Assembly: GCF_002014825.1 (NCBI RefSeq)
Contig: NZ_MUYU01000015.1
Location: 1 to 64,000 of the forward strand
Reading direction: 5' to 3'
DNA length: 64,000 nucleotides
From: Moraxella pluranimalium
GTDB taxonomy: Bacteria > Pseudomonadota > Gammaproteobacteria > Pseudomonadales > Moraxellaceae
Made by a program: the position numbers and the translations under genes. Every line of letters starts with the position of its first letter. Positions within the stretch are counted from its first letter, which is position 1. The notes under the pieces are model-generated. The model saw only the letters and a list, made by a program, of their open reading frames with translations. It was not told the origin of the DNA and ran no database searches. Below are positions 36,455-46,855 of the stretch, piece by piece.

Positions 36455-38605
36455 ATGGTAATGGTTCGTAGATTAGCTTGCTTACTCGGTGTTTCGCTGA
36501 CCTTATTTGGCTGTGCACATCTTACCCCGCCGAAGCAAAACGCAGCCAAACTGATGGCACAGACCAGAAGTAGCATTGTCACCGGCACATCCGTCAGCGC
36601 ATCCACACGCTCATCACTGCTGTCATCAGGCTATGAGCAAGACAGCTGCATGAATGAATTTGCCGACTGTATTGATGGTATCAAGGCATTATCGCTTGGC
36701 AAAGACAGTCGTCAGACGCTGGCAGTGCTTGCCGAACTATACTACACCAAAGCCCAACAGCTATCAGCGATGGATGACTGTCGCATGGCACTCGATAGAG
36801 AGCCGATTGACCCAAATTATGCCAATGCACCGCCATCACAAGATGAATTACTCGCCAAAAAACAAGCGCAACAAACCTGCACCAGTAACTATCGTGATAC
36901 CCTGTATCATGCACTCAAGCACAGCTATGCGTACTTGTTTTATCAGCATCTACAGCAGTCTATCGTCAGCAATACGCATCTTGCTAGCGATACCGATGCT
37001 CGTATTCAAGATATTTATCATCTCAGTATCAATGACATTGTACGTGAATTATACGCACAAGAACGTGGTGCATTTGCTAGTGCGACCCAGTTTCATTATG
37101 GACTGGATAAGCCGACCATTGAGCCTGTGTTCAATCAAGTGACATTTAACAAAGTCGTCACAACCGATGACAATCAGCCAACCACATTGACCTTGTCGCT
37201 AGAGAATAACCCTTATTATCTGAGCAAGCTTGCCAAAGGTGGTCAGCACGTGTTTTCGGATTTGGTGTCGGCTTATGATGCCAGATTGTCCAAATTGGAT
37301 GTCAATTCACGGCGGTTTGGCTTGGGTGTCAGCTTTGTTGGCTCGATTGGCGACCGCTATACAGCGCAGATTAGTCAGTCACTCGGTCAATCCCAAAGTG
37401 CGCAGCCCACGCCAAATGACCCACAGTATCAAGCCCGTATTCACCAAATGGGGCACGTGCTATTGACCGCTATCATCATCCCAAAAGGCAATACGCTTGA
37501 TGAAGTGCTTGGTGCACGGGAATTTGACGGTTATTTTTTTAATCCACAGCAGCACAAAGAGATTAAGCTATTTGACACAAGCTACCCATTAGCCGCCAAT
37601 TTCTCGGCAGGGTATGCGCTATGGCTATCTGAAAATCAGCTTAAACAGCTTAGCATCCTAAATATGCTTGCCAAAAAAGACAGCATTGCCCTACCACAGC
37701 TGTTCATGCTTGAGCCTTATGATCCCAACCAAAAAGTCGTCATCATGCTTCATGGCTTGGCATCTAGCCCTACAACGTGGGTCAATCTCACCAACACGCT
37801 ACTGTCCGACCCTGAGCTCAACGAACGCTATCAGGTGTGGCAAATTGCGTATTCGACCAACTTGCCCATTTTAGAAAATCGCTACCAAATCGCCAAACTC
37901 ATTGAGCACAGCTTTGCCAGTGTCGATCCGACAGGCGATGATGTAGCCAGTCATAATGCCATCTTGATAGGACATAGCATGGGCGGTGTCATCTCACGAC
38001 TGATGGTGTCTGATGATGAGCTGATGCCCAAGCTACAACAGCTAGAAAGCAAAGACCAGCGCAAGCTATATAACCAAATGAGCTATGCTCAAAAGCAAGC
38101 ACTCGAACAGCGGTTCACGCTCAATGCCCTACCGCAGGTGGATACGGCGGTATTTTTGTCTGCGCCGTTTCGTGGGACGGATTATGCCGATCGTTGGTTC
38201 ACTCGAGCAGCACGACGCATCATTCACTTACCACTTGATCTCACCCAAATGGTCGGTAACACGCTGATGAATCTGGGTGAAGATGATAACAGCGTGCTGG
38301 GTTCGTTATATCTACAAAATGGCGCAAGTCAGCTATCGGATCGCTCATCGTTTGTGGCACTGACCAAAGATGTGCAGATTCATCCAAAAGTGGCATATCA
38401 CACCATCATGGGGGATAACAAAGGCATCCATCAAGCAGGCGATAGTGTCGGTGATAAAATCTCTGACGGCATCGTGCCGTATAGCAGTTCGCACCTAGAT
38501 GGCGCAACCAGTGAGACCATCATCACAGGCAGTCATAATATCCACGAAAACCCAAAAACCATCCTACAACTACGCAAGATTTTGTATGCACATCTTGAAA
38601 AATAG
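36455..38605 (+). CDS. Lipoprotein alpha/beta hydrolase (lipase/esterase)
   Basis: A 716-residue lipoprotein with lipobox LTLFGC (lipidated Cys20), so it is membrane-anchored, probably on the outer membrane. The N-terminal 400 residues are not recognised. The C-terminal part is a classical alpha/beta hydrolase: oxyanion motif HGLASSPTTW at 433, nucleophile Ser508 in GHSMGG, Asp671 in SDGIVPYSS and His694 in GSHNIHENP. It probably hydrolyses lipid esters. There are no clear ribosome-site bases before the ATG; a second in-frame ATG is 6 bases later. It stands alone between two terminators. Confidence 0.85.
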   Translation: MVMVRRLACLLGVSLTLFGCAHLTPPKQNAAKLMAQTRSSIVTGTSVSASTRSSLLSSGYEQDSCMNEFADCIDGIKALSLGKDSRQTLAVLAELYYTKAQQLSAMDDCRMALDREPIDPNYANAPPSQDELLAKKQAQQTCTSNYRDTLYHALKHSYAYLFYQHLQQSIVSNTHLASDTDARIQDIYHLSINDIVRELYAQERGAFASATQFHYGLDKPTIEPVFNQVTFNKVVTTDDNQPTTLTLSLENNPYYLSKLAKGGQHVFSDLVSAYDARLSKLDVNSRRFGLGVSFVGSIGDRYTAQISQSLGQSQSAQPTPNDPQYQARIHQMGHVLLTAIIIPKGNTLDEVLGAREFDGYFFNPQQHKEIKLFDTSYPLAANFSAGYALWLSENQLKQLSILNMLAKKDSIALPQLFMLEPYDPNQKVVIMLHGLASSPTTWVNLTNTLLSDPELNERYQVWQIAYSTNLPILENRYQIAKLIEHSFASVDPTGDDVASHNAILIGHSMGGVISRLMVSDDELMPKLQQLESKDQRKLYNQMSYAQKQALEQRFTLNALPQVDTAVFLSAPFRGTDYADRWFTRAARRIIHLPLDLTQMVGNTLMNLGEDDNSVLGSLYLQNGASQLSDRSSFVALTKDVQIHPKVAYHTIMGDNKGIHQAGDSVGDKISDGIVPYSSSHLDGATSETIITGSHNIHENPKTILQLRKILYAHLEK

Positions 38606-38624
38606 CCCAATTAATCCTGCAAAA

Positions 38625-38660
38625 AAACACCCCAAGCGATACACATCACTTGGGGTGTTT
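38625..38660 (-). terminator. Terminator of adk, possibly shared with the lipase gene
   Basis: AAACACCCCAAG (38625-38636) pairs perfectly with CTTGGGGTGTTT (38649-38660). On the minus strand seven T follow, suiting adk; on the plus strand only three T follow, so it is weaker for the convergent lipase gene. Confidence 0.88.
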
Positions 38661-38674
38661 GCTATCAAGCAGAT

Positions 38675-39424
<750 letters not shown>

Positions 39425-39502
39425 TTATGACAAAATCTAATAAAGTGTGCGATTTTTGTGAACTTATCAGTTTATAATAAATATATGTTATAAATAATAA
39501 AA

Positions 39503-39528
39503 AAACTTGCACCATTGGGCGCAAGTTT
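39503..39528 (-). terminator. Terminator of the ccmFGHI operon
   Basis: AAACTTGC (39503-39510) pairs with GCAAGTTT (39521-39528); on the minus strand the stem ends in a run of seven T. It lies 43 bases past the ccmI stop. Confidence 0.85.
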
Positions 39529-39570
39529 TATTGATTACTCAAATCTGCAAATCGCATCAGATTACCAAGA

Positions 39571-40830
39571 TTATGGCACGACTTGAGAAATCGTCAAGGA
39601 CACCGCCGACTGCTTATCAAGCACCACAGGATTGGCTGATAAATCACCCGATTGGGCGATGGCATTGCCTGAGCTACTGATGCGTGCATTGACCACCAAG
39701 ACCTTGCCTGATGCACGGCCGCTTGAGAGTGTGCGTGATGGCATCATTGCATCTAGGTCGCTCAAGCTCACCACCACCTGATTGCTACTTAGCTCGCTGG
39801 CTGATAGACGCTTGACCGCATACGGCGCACCACCTGTCTGCTCGCCAATTGACACAAACAGCACATCTTCAGGCTTGATTTGTGATGCCATTGCAGGGCT
39901 GACTGCGACTGTGACGCTGACACCTTGAGCGACTTGTGCTTCTTGGGCATCGATATTTGCCACAAGCTTATCAAGGCTTGCTAAGGCTTCAGAGCGGTCG
40001 CCCGAACTTGCCACCAAGCTTGAGCGTAGGCGTGCAATCCATGCTTTGGCTTCGCTAAAGTTACCCGCTTTGGCTTCACCCATTGCCATCATCATCAGTG
40101 CACCTTCGTGGGTTGGTGTTTTTGCCAAAATGCTCAATAGTGCATTTCGTGATGCTGTATCTAGCTTACCATCATTAACAAAAAAACTGGTCTGAGCAAA
40201 GGTCAGCGCAATCTCATCATTATCAGGCTCAAGGCGATTGGCTCGTGCCAATGCTTCCATCGCCTGCGGCTTGGCATCAAGCATCATAAACAGCTCGGAT
40301 AGACGCATCCAGCGATTGGCATCATAGGCATGATGATGCACATTGGTCTGCATGGCAGAGATGAGCGCCGCTGAGTCTTTGGTCGCCCATTCAGGCGGTG
40401 TATCAATCTTACCGGTCAATAAATCATCTGCCACTTGCCCTACCGTATCTTGGGCTTGCCATAGCGCAAACACAGGCGTACGGTCAGCTGTCGTCAGATA
40501 CGCCACCGCCGCCAAAATCGGTATCCAAATCATCACAATGGCACGACCCTTAGCACCGACTGGCGCATGGCTTTCGGCAACTGTCTGTGCATCGAGTAGC
40601 TGGCGTTTTAGCTCGGTGATTTGTGCTTGATAATGTGTATCATCAATCAGCCCTGCCGCCTTGTCCGCATCAAGCTCGGCGATACGCTCGCCAAACACCT
40701 TGACATTGACCGACATCAGCTGGTTATCCGTAGCTTTTTTTGCTTTTAGCCAAGGCAGAATCACCACCAGCGACAGCAGTACCGTCAAGACAGCACACAA
40801 CGAAAAAAATAAAACCAAACTTTGTGTCAT
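39571..40830 (-). CDS. ccmI: Cytochrome c biogenesis protein CcmI
   Basis: Inner-membrane chaperone that holds apocytochrome c for heme attachment. The 419-residue product has two membrane helices (about 5-25 and 98-116) flanking a cytosolic leucine-zipper-like loop (NQLMSVNVKVFGERIAELDADKAAGLIDDTHYQAQITELKRQLL), followed by a periplasmic TPR domain (about 150-290) and a C-terminal beta-rich domain (about 300-419) with SPAMASQIKPEDVLFV. This is the full-length form found where CcmH is the short form. AAGGGC lies before the ATG; the gap to ccmH is 9 bases. Confidence 0.92.
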   Translation of the reverse strand: MTQSLVLFFSLCAVLTVLLSLVVILPWLKAKKATDNQLMSVNVKVFGERIAELDADKAAGLIDDTHYQAQITELKRQLLDAQTVAESHAPVGAKGRAIVMIWIPILAAVAYLTTADRTPVFALWQAQDTVGQVADDLLTGKIDTPPEWATKDSAALISAMQTNVHHHAYDANRWMRLSELFMMLDAKPQAMEALARANRLEPDNDEIALTFAQTSFFVNDGKLDTASRNALLSILAKTPTHEGALMMMAMGEAKAGNFSEAKAWIARLRSSLVASSGDRSEALASLDKLVANIDAQEAQVAQGVSVTVAVSPAMASQIKPEDVLFVSIGEQTGGAPYAVKRLSASELSSNQVVVSLSDLDAMMPSRTLSSGRASGKVLVVNARISSSGNAIAQSGDLSANPVVLDKQSAVSLTISQVVP

Positions 40831-40839
40831 ATACTGCCC

Positions 40840-41340
40840 TTAGTGTTGTTTGTCATCAGTCTTGTCGCCATGCTGAGCCAAAATCTTGGCAAGCTTGGCT
40901 TCTTCGCTACTGCTCAAGGCCTGTGTATCATCAGCTGACAGCTGACTGCGACCTTTGCGCGCCTTATAAATCCAGCCTAGAATCAGTAGCACCAATAGCA
41001 CAGGCGGGAAAAACCACAAAATCCAAGTCGATGGGCGTACAGGGGGTTTATAACTGATAAAATCCCCATAACGCTCAAACATATAGTTACGAATCTCGGT
41101 ATCACTGCGGCCGTCTTTGACCATTTCATAGGTTTTTTGTTTTAGGTCTTGGGCGATGGGCGCATCTGAGCCTGCGAGATTTTGGTTTTGGCATTTTGGA
41201 CAACGGAACTCTTCAATCAGCCCACGATATTGCGCTTCTTGTTGCGGCGAATCAAATTCATAAATATCAATACTTGCCATCGCCATCGTACTGATACTCA
41301 TGCCAAGTAGTAGCGCCATGATTGAGTGATTTAATTTCAT
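40840..41340 (-). CDS. ccmH: Cytochrome c maturation thioredoxin-like protein CcmH
   Basis: Periplasm-facing protein that keeps the CXXCH cysteines of apocytochrome c reduced for heme ligation. The 166-residue product has a signal peptide (about 1-22), the redox motif FRCPKCQNQNLAGSDA (Cys47 and Cys50), the helical bundle continuing to MFERYGDFISYKPP, and one membrane helix (about 107-125). This is the short form without the C-terminal TPR part, which here is CcmI. The ribosome site is AGGAG. It lies within the four-gene ccm operon. Confidence 0.95.
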   Translation of the reverse strand: MKLNHSIMALLLGMSISTMAMASIDIYEFDSPQQEAQYRGLIEEFRCPKCQNQNLAGSDAPIAQDLKQKTYEMVKDGRSDTEIRNYMFERYGDFISYKPPVRPSTWILWFFPPVLLVLLILGWIYKARKGRSQLSADDTQALSSSEEAKLAKILAQHGDKTDDKQH

Positions 41341-41349
41341 CTAGGACTC

Positions 41350-41928
41350 CTACTCACACGCTGCCAATTTAGCATCTTTGGTCAAGGACGCATCAGCCAC
41401 ACTTGTCATACACGCCTGCAGACTTGGCCAATTTTTCTCACCAATCTCACCCAAGACGTGCTTATACACCACTCCATCGGTGCCGACAATCATACTTTCA
41501 GGTGCGCCCGTCAGCCCCAATTCCAAGCCATATTTGCCTTCATAATCCTGGATGGTGTAGATAAATGGGTTTTGGTATTTATCAATATAAGCTAATGCAT
41601 TGGCAAGTTCATCTTTATAATTCACGCCAATCATCGGCACGCCTTTTGCGTGTAGCTCCATCAAAAATGGATGCTCAACATAGCAAGTCTGACACCACGA
41701 ACCCCATACATTGAGCAAAAATGGCTCTTTTGGCAAGTCACTATTAGTCATCGTGCGTGCAGGGTCGGACAGCAGCGGCAGGCTAAAAGCAGGCAACGGC
41801 TTACCCACCAGCTGACTGGTCTGCACATCAGTTTCTTTGCCCAGTCGCATAAATAGCATGATAACCAATCCGATAAAGATGACAAGCGGAATGATAAAAG
41901 TAAGCAAGCGTTTGTTTGACTTTGCCAT
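41350..41928 (-). CDS. ccmG: Thiol:disulfide interchange protein CcmG (DsbE)
   Basis: Membrane-tethered periplasmic thioredoxin of the cytochrome c maturation pathway. The 192-residue product has an N-terminal anchor (about 8-28) and a thioredoxin fold with active site WGSWCQTCYVEHP (Cys79, Cys82) and GVNYKDELANALAYIDKY, followed by GLTGAPESMIVGTDGVVYKHVLG with the cis-Pro region. It passes electrons from CcdA/DsbD to CcmH or apocytochrome. The gap to ccmF is 2 bases and to ccmH 9 bases. Confidence 0.95.
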   Translation of the reverse strand: MAKSNKRLLTFIIPLVIFIGLVIMLFMRLGKETDVQTSQLVGKPLPAFSLPLLSDPARTMTNSDLPKEPFLLNVWGSWCQTCYVEHPFLMELHAKGVPMIGVNYKDELANALAYIDKYQNPFIYTIQDYEGKYGLELGLTGAPESMIVGTDGVVYKHVLGEIGEKNWPSLQACMTSVADASLTKDAKLAACE

Positions 41929-41930
41929 AT

Positions 41931-43940
41931 TTATGCTCCTTGATTGATGTGTTTTGCTTTTGATTTGCCAAGACGATAACGCTTATCAATGATGGCGATA
42001 AACGCACCGGCAGCCATGATAATCGCACCGAGCCAAATCCAGCGCACCATCGGCTTGACATAGACACGCACCGCCCAAGTGTTGTTATTGACTTTGCCTT
42101 TGGCATCAGTGATGGGCTCGCCAAGTGCCACATAGACTTCTTTTAATAGGCTTGGGCGCATACCCACTTCGGTCATTGGCATCATGCTGACGACATAATC
42201 ACGCTTTTGTGGATATAGTGTGGTGATGAGCTTGTCGTTTTCTTTGACGGTGATGGTTGCTTGAGTGGCATCATAGTTCGCCCCTTTCACCTGTTCAAAA
42301 GCTTGTAGATGAAAATCATAACCTTGTACATGCACGCTGTCACCGACCGTCATAGCGACATCTTTTTCGATACTCATACTGCTTGTACCTGCCACACCCA
42401 GCACACAGACAAGCACACCCAGATGGGCAATTTGCATCCCCCAGTAGCTCGGTGATAGCTTGGTCAAGCCTTGAGCGATATTACCTTTGTTGTGCTTAAG
42501 CTTATCTTTGATGTCAAACACTATAAAGGCAAGCACCCATATGCTGAGAATACCCGTCACATAGACGCTATAATCAAATTTTGGCTCTTCGGCTAACTGA
42601 GACATCAGCCACGCCACCGATGCACCAAGCACTAAGGCACTGACACCGCACGCCATCATTGTCGCTAGTAGCGGACGGCTGTCATATTTATAACGCATCA
42701 CCGCACCCACACCCATGAAGCCAAGCAGTAGCCAAGTCAAAGGCACAAACAAGGCATTAAAATACGGTGGGCCAACAGAGACCTGGCCAAGCTTAAAGAA
42801 GTCAGCGATGATTGGGTACAATGTGCCAAGTAGTACCACCAATGTCGCTACAAGTAAGATGAGATTGTTAATCACCAATACTGTTTCACGAGATTTTAGA
42901 CGATAACTGCTCTCAACGGTCAATTTCCAACCACGCAACGCAAACATCAACAGGCCAAAGCCAATCACAGTTGCCAAAATCGCCAACACTGCCAAACCAC
43001 GAGTCGGATCAGCAGCAAACGAATGCACCGAAGTGATGACACCCGAGCGCACCAAGAATGTACCAAGTAAGCTAAGTGCAAATGAGAAAATCGCCAGCAT
43101 GATTGTCCATGCCTTGAACACGCCACGCTTTTCGGTGACAGCCAGCGAATGAATCAGCGCTGTCGAAGCTAGCCACGGCATCAATGAGGCATTTTCGACA
43201 GGATCCCAGAACCACCAACCGCCCCAGCCAAGCTCATAGTATGCCCACCAAGAACCCAGCGCGATACCCAGCGTCAAAAACGCCCAAGCAGTCAGTGTCC
43301 ATGGACGACTCCAGCGAGTCCATACTGCATCCAGTCGCCCAGCCCATAGCGCCGCCATACAAAATGCAAACGGCACCGCCAAGCCTACATAGCCCATATA
43401 CAGCATCGGTGGGTGGAAAATCAATCCCGGGTCTTGAAGTAGTGGATTTAGGTCAGCGCCATCGACAGGTAGATTTGGCAACACACGGTCATACGGTGAT
43501 GAAGTAAAAATCATCATCGCAAGCATCATTGTCTGCACTGCACCTAGAATCGACAGCACACGAGCACGCATATCCAGGGGCAAGCCACGACTAAAAACCG
43601 CAACAAGCATACACCAAGTCGCCAAAATCGTCATCCATAATAGCAGCGAACCTTCGTGTCCACCCCAAGTTGCTGACAATTTATAATACCAAGGCAACAG
43701 ACTGTTTGAGTGCTTGGCGACATAAACCAAGCTAAAATCATTGTACAAAAACCCTGCAATCAGTGCGCCAAACGACACCATCGTCGCCAAAAATTGCGCC
43801 GTCGCTAGGCTTGGTGCCAGTCGCTGCCACTGCACTTGGTGCTTGATGACACCAATGGCGGGCAAAATCGCTTGTAATATCGCAAGCACCAAGGCGAGCA
43901 ATAGCGAAAAATATCCAAGTTCTGTAATTAACATCGTCAT
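41931..43940 (-). CDS. ccmF: Cytochrome c heme lyase subunit CcmF
   Basis: Large inner-membrane subunit of the heme ligation complex. The 669-residue length and about 15 helices fit. The tryptophan-rich heme-handling motif is seen as WGGWWFWDPVENASLMPW (near residue 230), preceded by WGGHEGSLLLW. Conserved His residues occur in the helices. It is the first gene of a ccmF-ccmG-ccmH-ccmI operon. The usual upstream partners ccmABCDE are absent: the next gene is a DUF445 protein on the same strand 100 bases away. Confidence 0.97.
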   Translation of the reverse strand: MTMLITELGYFSLLLALVLAILQAILPAIGVIKHQVQWQRLAPSLATAQFLATMVSFGALIAGFLYNDFSLVYVAKHSNSLLPWYYKLSATWGGHEGSLLLWMTILATWCMLVAVFSRGLPLDMRARVLSILGAVQTMMLAMMIFTSSPYDRVLPNLPVDGADLNPLLQDPGLIFHPPMLYMGYVGLAVPFAFCMAALWAGRLDAVWTRWSRPWTLTAWAFLTLGIALGSWWAYYELGWGGWWFWDPVENASLMPWLASTALIHSLAVTEKRGVFKAWTIMLAIFSFALSLLGTFLVRSGVITSVHSFAADPTRGLAVLAILATVIGFGLLMFALRGWKLTVESSYRLKSRETVLVINNLILLVATLVVLLGTLYPIIADFFKLGQVSVGPPYFNALFVPLTWLLLGFMGVGAVMRYKYDSRPLLATMMACGVSALVLGASVAWLMSQLAEEPKFDYSVYVTGILSIWVLAFIVFDIKDKLKHNKGNIAQGLTKLSPSYWGMQIAHLGVLVCVLGVAGTSSMSIEKDVAMTVGDSVHVQGYDFHLQAFEQVKGANYDATQATITVKENDKLITTLYPQKRDYVVSMMPMTEVGMRPSLLKEVYVALGEPITDAKGKVNNNTWAVRVYVKPMVRWIWLGAIIMAAGAFIAIIDKRYRLGKSKAKHINQGA

Positions 43941-44039
43941 TAACTCATGTTACTGTGCAAAGTTTTTGCATTGTTATAATAGTAGCTGAATGATGCCATG
44001 CACCATTTGGCTTATCTTGGTGGGTGTGGGTACATTTCC

Positions 44040-45362
44040 CTAAAAAAACACCATCACCAAGTGCAACCATCCTGCCAAAAAGCCCGTAATCCCCCCAAGC
44101 ACGATGAGCGTCATCTCATCTTCTTGGAAAGCAGGTCTTAGCAGGTTTTGAAATTCTTTGGGCGTCAGTGCACGAATCCGCCCTTCAAATAGACCAAAAA
44201 TTTTACTGGCTCGTGAGGTATTGAGCTTAGGGTCACGGATTGGCACCATCGTCGCATCGATGGATTTATCCAAGATAGTATCTTTAAAATCATCTAAAGT
44301 ACGCTCATCCATGCCCACCTTGAGCGTCGTTGCTACCACAGGCGACTCCAGCATCTCATACAGATGCGATTTCATCAGCTCACGGGTCTTATTTGCGCGT
44401 AGCCCATACATCATCTCATGCATGATATTCTCAAGTGTTACAAGCTCATTGACGACGATTTCTGCAAACACGCTTGACACTTCATCTTGGCGTTTCATAA
44501 AACCGCCTTGCCATGAATAGCGATGCCAATGCGGACGCATCCACACCACTTTTTTGGTATCACCATCCATCTCATAGCGAAACAGACGAATAAATGGCAC
44601 ACGGCGTGGCTCAACAGGATTAAACACCATCCAAATCGCAATCCAGTTGGTCAAAGCACCCCATACCATCGCAAAAAACGGCACTGTCCAATGCTGCGGC
44701 ACAAAATAAAACAGCACCATCTGCACCACACCAAAGCCAAAGCCAATCAGTGCGCTGATTTTCCAAATAAAGTTAATTTCTTTTTTACCAACTCTTAGGA
44801 ACATATCTACCATCAGCTTACGGTCTTTTTCCATCTTGCTGACAATCATCGCACGCATATCGACCAGCTCTTCAACATTATAAGTCAAATCCATGACAAG
44901 CGATTTCATGATATCTGGCAGCTTGGCGTGTACATAGGCATAGATACGACGGCGAATGGCATACGGCATATGCGTCCACAGGGCATACGAACGCTCTAGC
45001 ATGATTTCATCAATCAAGCTTTCTAGGTTCTTATCCACCGTCGCCGTGATAAACTCCGCCATCTCTTCAGGCTCCATTGCCTGAAAAAATTCATCGAGCG
45101 AACCAAGCTTTGAGAGCGTTTGGTCAACAATCACGCCCGAGATTTTACCTGCTTTGGCAGGCACAATCCCCTGCCAGCCCAAGCCTTTGAGCCCAAAGGG
45201 CATATTTTTGATGGCAATGCCCCAAAACTTAATTGGACGAAACAGCATCTCAAGCGCCATCCACACGTGCGCCCAAGTGACAAAAGCCGTCACAGGCGGA
45301 ATGGTCAGCATGGCGATAAATTCAGGATGTTCGGTCAGTGTTTGCCACAGGGTCGAAAACAT
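44040..45362 (-). CDS. DUF445 family membrane protein
   Basis: A 440-residue protein of the DUF445/YheB-like family, function unknown. Membrane segments lie near the N-terminus (about 18-40), in the middle (about 200-245: FIWKISALIGFGFGVVQMVLFYFVP and FFAMVWGALTNWIAIWMVFNPVEP) and at the very C-terminus (LIVLGGITGFLAGWLHLVMVFF). The region between carries long amphipathic helices, and the ALTNWIAIWMVFNP(V/I) segment is the family signature. The start follows a stretch without a strong ribosome site. It is upstream of ccmF on the same strand, but nothing suggests a shared function. Confidence 0.8.
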   Translation of the reverse strand: MFSTLWQTLTEHPEFIAMLTIPPVTAFVTWAHVWMALEMLFRPIKFWGIAIKNMPFGLKGLGWQGIVPAKAGKISGVIVDQTLSKLGSLDEFFQAMEPEEMAEFITATVDKNLESLIDEIMLERSYALWTHMPYAIRRRIYAYVHAKLPDIMKSLVMDLTYNVEELVDMRAMIVSKMEKDRKLMVDMFLRVGKKEINFIWKISALIGFGFGVVQMVLFYFVPQHWTVPFFAMVWGALTNWIAIWMVFNPVEPRRVPFIRLFRYEMDGDTKKVVWMRPHWHRYSWQGGFMKRQDEVSSVFAEIVVNELVTLENIMHEMMYGLRANKTRELMKSHLYEMLESPVVATTLKVGMDERTLDDFKDTILDKSIDATMVPIRDPKLNTSRASKIFGLFEGRIRALTPKEFQNLLRPAFQEDEMTLIVLGGITGFLAGWLHLVMVFF

Positions 45363-45670
45363 GGGTTTGGTATAATCTTTGTGAGTATGTTAAATGGCGA
45401 TAATTTTAACATAGTTTTTGTAAAGATGGTTGCTTTCATTTATCCAAAGCAGTCACAAAAGGCGCTCAAGACAGGTTTTGTAAATAAATTGATACATCTA
45501 TTTGGGTTATAAAAACATTTCTAGCAATTTTTGCCAAGCTTGACTATAATAAACCGCATTGATTTTGCAAGTATTTATCAAAATCAGCACCTTAAGCTTT
45601 TTGGATGGCTTATTGATACAGTTGATAAAATGACTGATGAACAACTGATTAACAAAAGGATACGACGACA
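45363..45670. other. Divergent spacer between DUF445 and a membrane protein gene
   Basis: A 308-base AT-rich gap with no supported gene. Short reading frames on both strands have unlikely composition and no ribosome sites. It should hold the divergent promoters, but I cannot fix a convincing -35/-10 pair. Confidence 0.4.
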
Positions 45671-46120
45671 ATGATGTTTTGGGAAATTTTGGCAACCGTA
45701 TTTTCAGGGTTTTTGTTTGCAGGGCTTGTTCTGCCAATTCGATTGTTTTATAAAAAAACGCCAAAATGGATTGTGCCGGCCGCTGCAGGCATTGGTATGA
45801 TTTGCTTTCAGGTGTATAGCGAATACACTTGGTTTGATGATACCAAAGCTAAGCTACCCGCAGGCAGTGTCATCGTCGCCGAAGTCCCAAAAAGCACTTG
45901 GTTTCGCCCTTGGTCATATATCAAGCCACAGGTGTTTCAGTTTGTCGTACTCGATACCGCCAATGTCAGTACTAATGGGGCGCTAAAATCAGCCAATCTA
46001 TATTTTTTTGAGCGTCGTGCACTGGCTTATCCATTGGGTATTAGCGTTGATTGTGGTGCGCCCAAGCTTGAATTTGATCCCAAGATGAATGATGCGATTG
46101 TCAAGGCGTTGTGTCAATAA
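45671..46120 (+). CDS. Hypothetical membrane protein
   Basis: Not assigned to a family. The 149-residue product has two hydrophobic helices at the N-terminus (about 5-25 and 34-50), then a soluble domain of 95 residues with conserved-looking motifs SVIVAEVPKSTWFRPWSYIKPQVFQFVVLD. Two cysteines lie in the tail (DCGAPKL, ALCQ). AAAGGA precedes the ATG at 45671; a second ATG follows directly. It is likely an inner-membrane protein with a periplasmic domain. It lies upstream of rsmD on the same strand. Confidence 0.65.
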   Translation: MMFWEILATVFSGFLFAGLVLPIRLFYKKTPKWIVPAAAGIGMICFQVYSEYTWFDDTKAKLPAGSVIVAEVPKSTWFRPWSYIKPQVFQFVVLDTANVSTNGALKSANLYFFERRALAYPLGISVDCGAPKLEFDPKMNDAIVKALCQ

Positions 46121-46228
46121 TTGACGGCGTGATTTTACAAATCACAAAATACACTGCCGCATAAGCTGTATAAGTAACAAACTTTATAAGCAGTATAAAT
46201 AGTTATAAAAGCCAAGATTTAGCCATTT

Positions 46229-46828
46229 ATGAAAACCAAAAAAAATAACGACAAAAAAACCAATCAAGTACGCATCATCGGCGGTGTGCATAAGCGTCGT
46301 CTTTTATCTTTTATTGATGCCGATGGACTACGCCCGACACCTGACCGCTTGCGTGAGACATTGTTCAACTGGCTAATGGGTGCGCTTACTGATGCTCGTG
46401 TGCTTGATGTCTGCGCAGGCAGTGGCGTGCTTGGCTTTGAGTGCATTTCTCGTGGTGCAGGCAGTGCTGTCTTAATCGAAAAAAATCCCATACAGGCTAA
46501 ACAGCTCACCGCCAATGCCAAACTACTACACATCGATACCACGACACGCATTATCCATGGTGATGCAGTGGCAGTGATTGAGACATTGGACACGCCTTTT
46601 GATATCATCTTTATCGACCCGCCCTACGCTGCGATGCTATGGCAACCGCTGATGGACGCACTACAGGCTCGTCAGCTCATGCATAGCGATACGCTGATTT
46701 ATATTGAAGCGGATAAGCCGATTGATGCCGTGCTCAATGAGCAGACACTTCAGCAATTTGACACCGTCAAATACACCAAAGTCGGGCAAGCGCACGCCTA
46801 TTTACTCACACCTATTGCCACGCTATAA
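46229..46828 (+). CDS. rsmD: 16S rRNA (guanine966-N2)-methyltransferase RsmD
   Basis: SAM-dependent methylation of G966 of 16S rRNA during small-subunit assembly. The 199-residue protein has the expected N-terminal RIIGGVHKRRLLSF, GLRPTPDRLRETLFNWL, the SAM motif VLDVCAGSGVLGFECISRGA and the catalytic IIFIDPPYA (NPPY-type motif). The C-terminal strand VGQAHAYLL is typical. Very short lysine-rich leader sequence (MKTKKNNDKKTNQ). A small lipoprotein gene follows after 27 bases. Confidence 0.96.
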   Translation: MKTKKNNDKKTNQVRIIGGVHKRRLLSFIDADGLRPTPDRLRETLFNWLMGALTDARVLDVCAGSGVLGFECISRGAGSAVLIEKNPIQAKQLTANAKLLHIDTTTRIIHGDAVAVIETLDTPFDIIFIDPPYAAMLWQPLMDALQARQLMHSDTLIYIEADKPIDAVLNEQTLQQFDTVKYTKVGQAHAYLLTPIATL

Positions 46829-46855
46829 TGGCATAGCACATCATTTGGATAATTT

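Noticed and set aside
36455-38605. Possible frameshift in the lipase gene, suggested by overlapping frames
   Set aside because: The main frame is continuous and contains a lipobox and all four catalytic elements.
45507-45764. 85-codon minus-strand frame in the DUF445 spacer
   Set aside because: It overlaps the start of the membrane protein gene on the other strand, which has a ribosome site and membrane helices.
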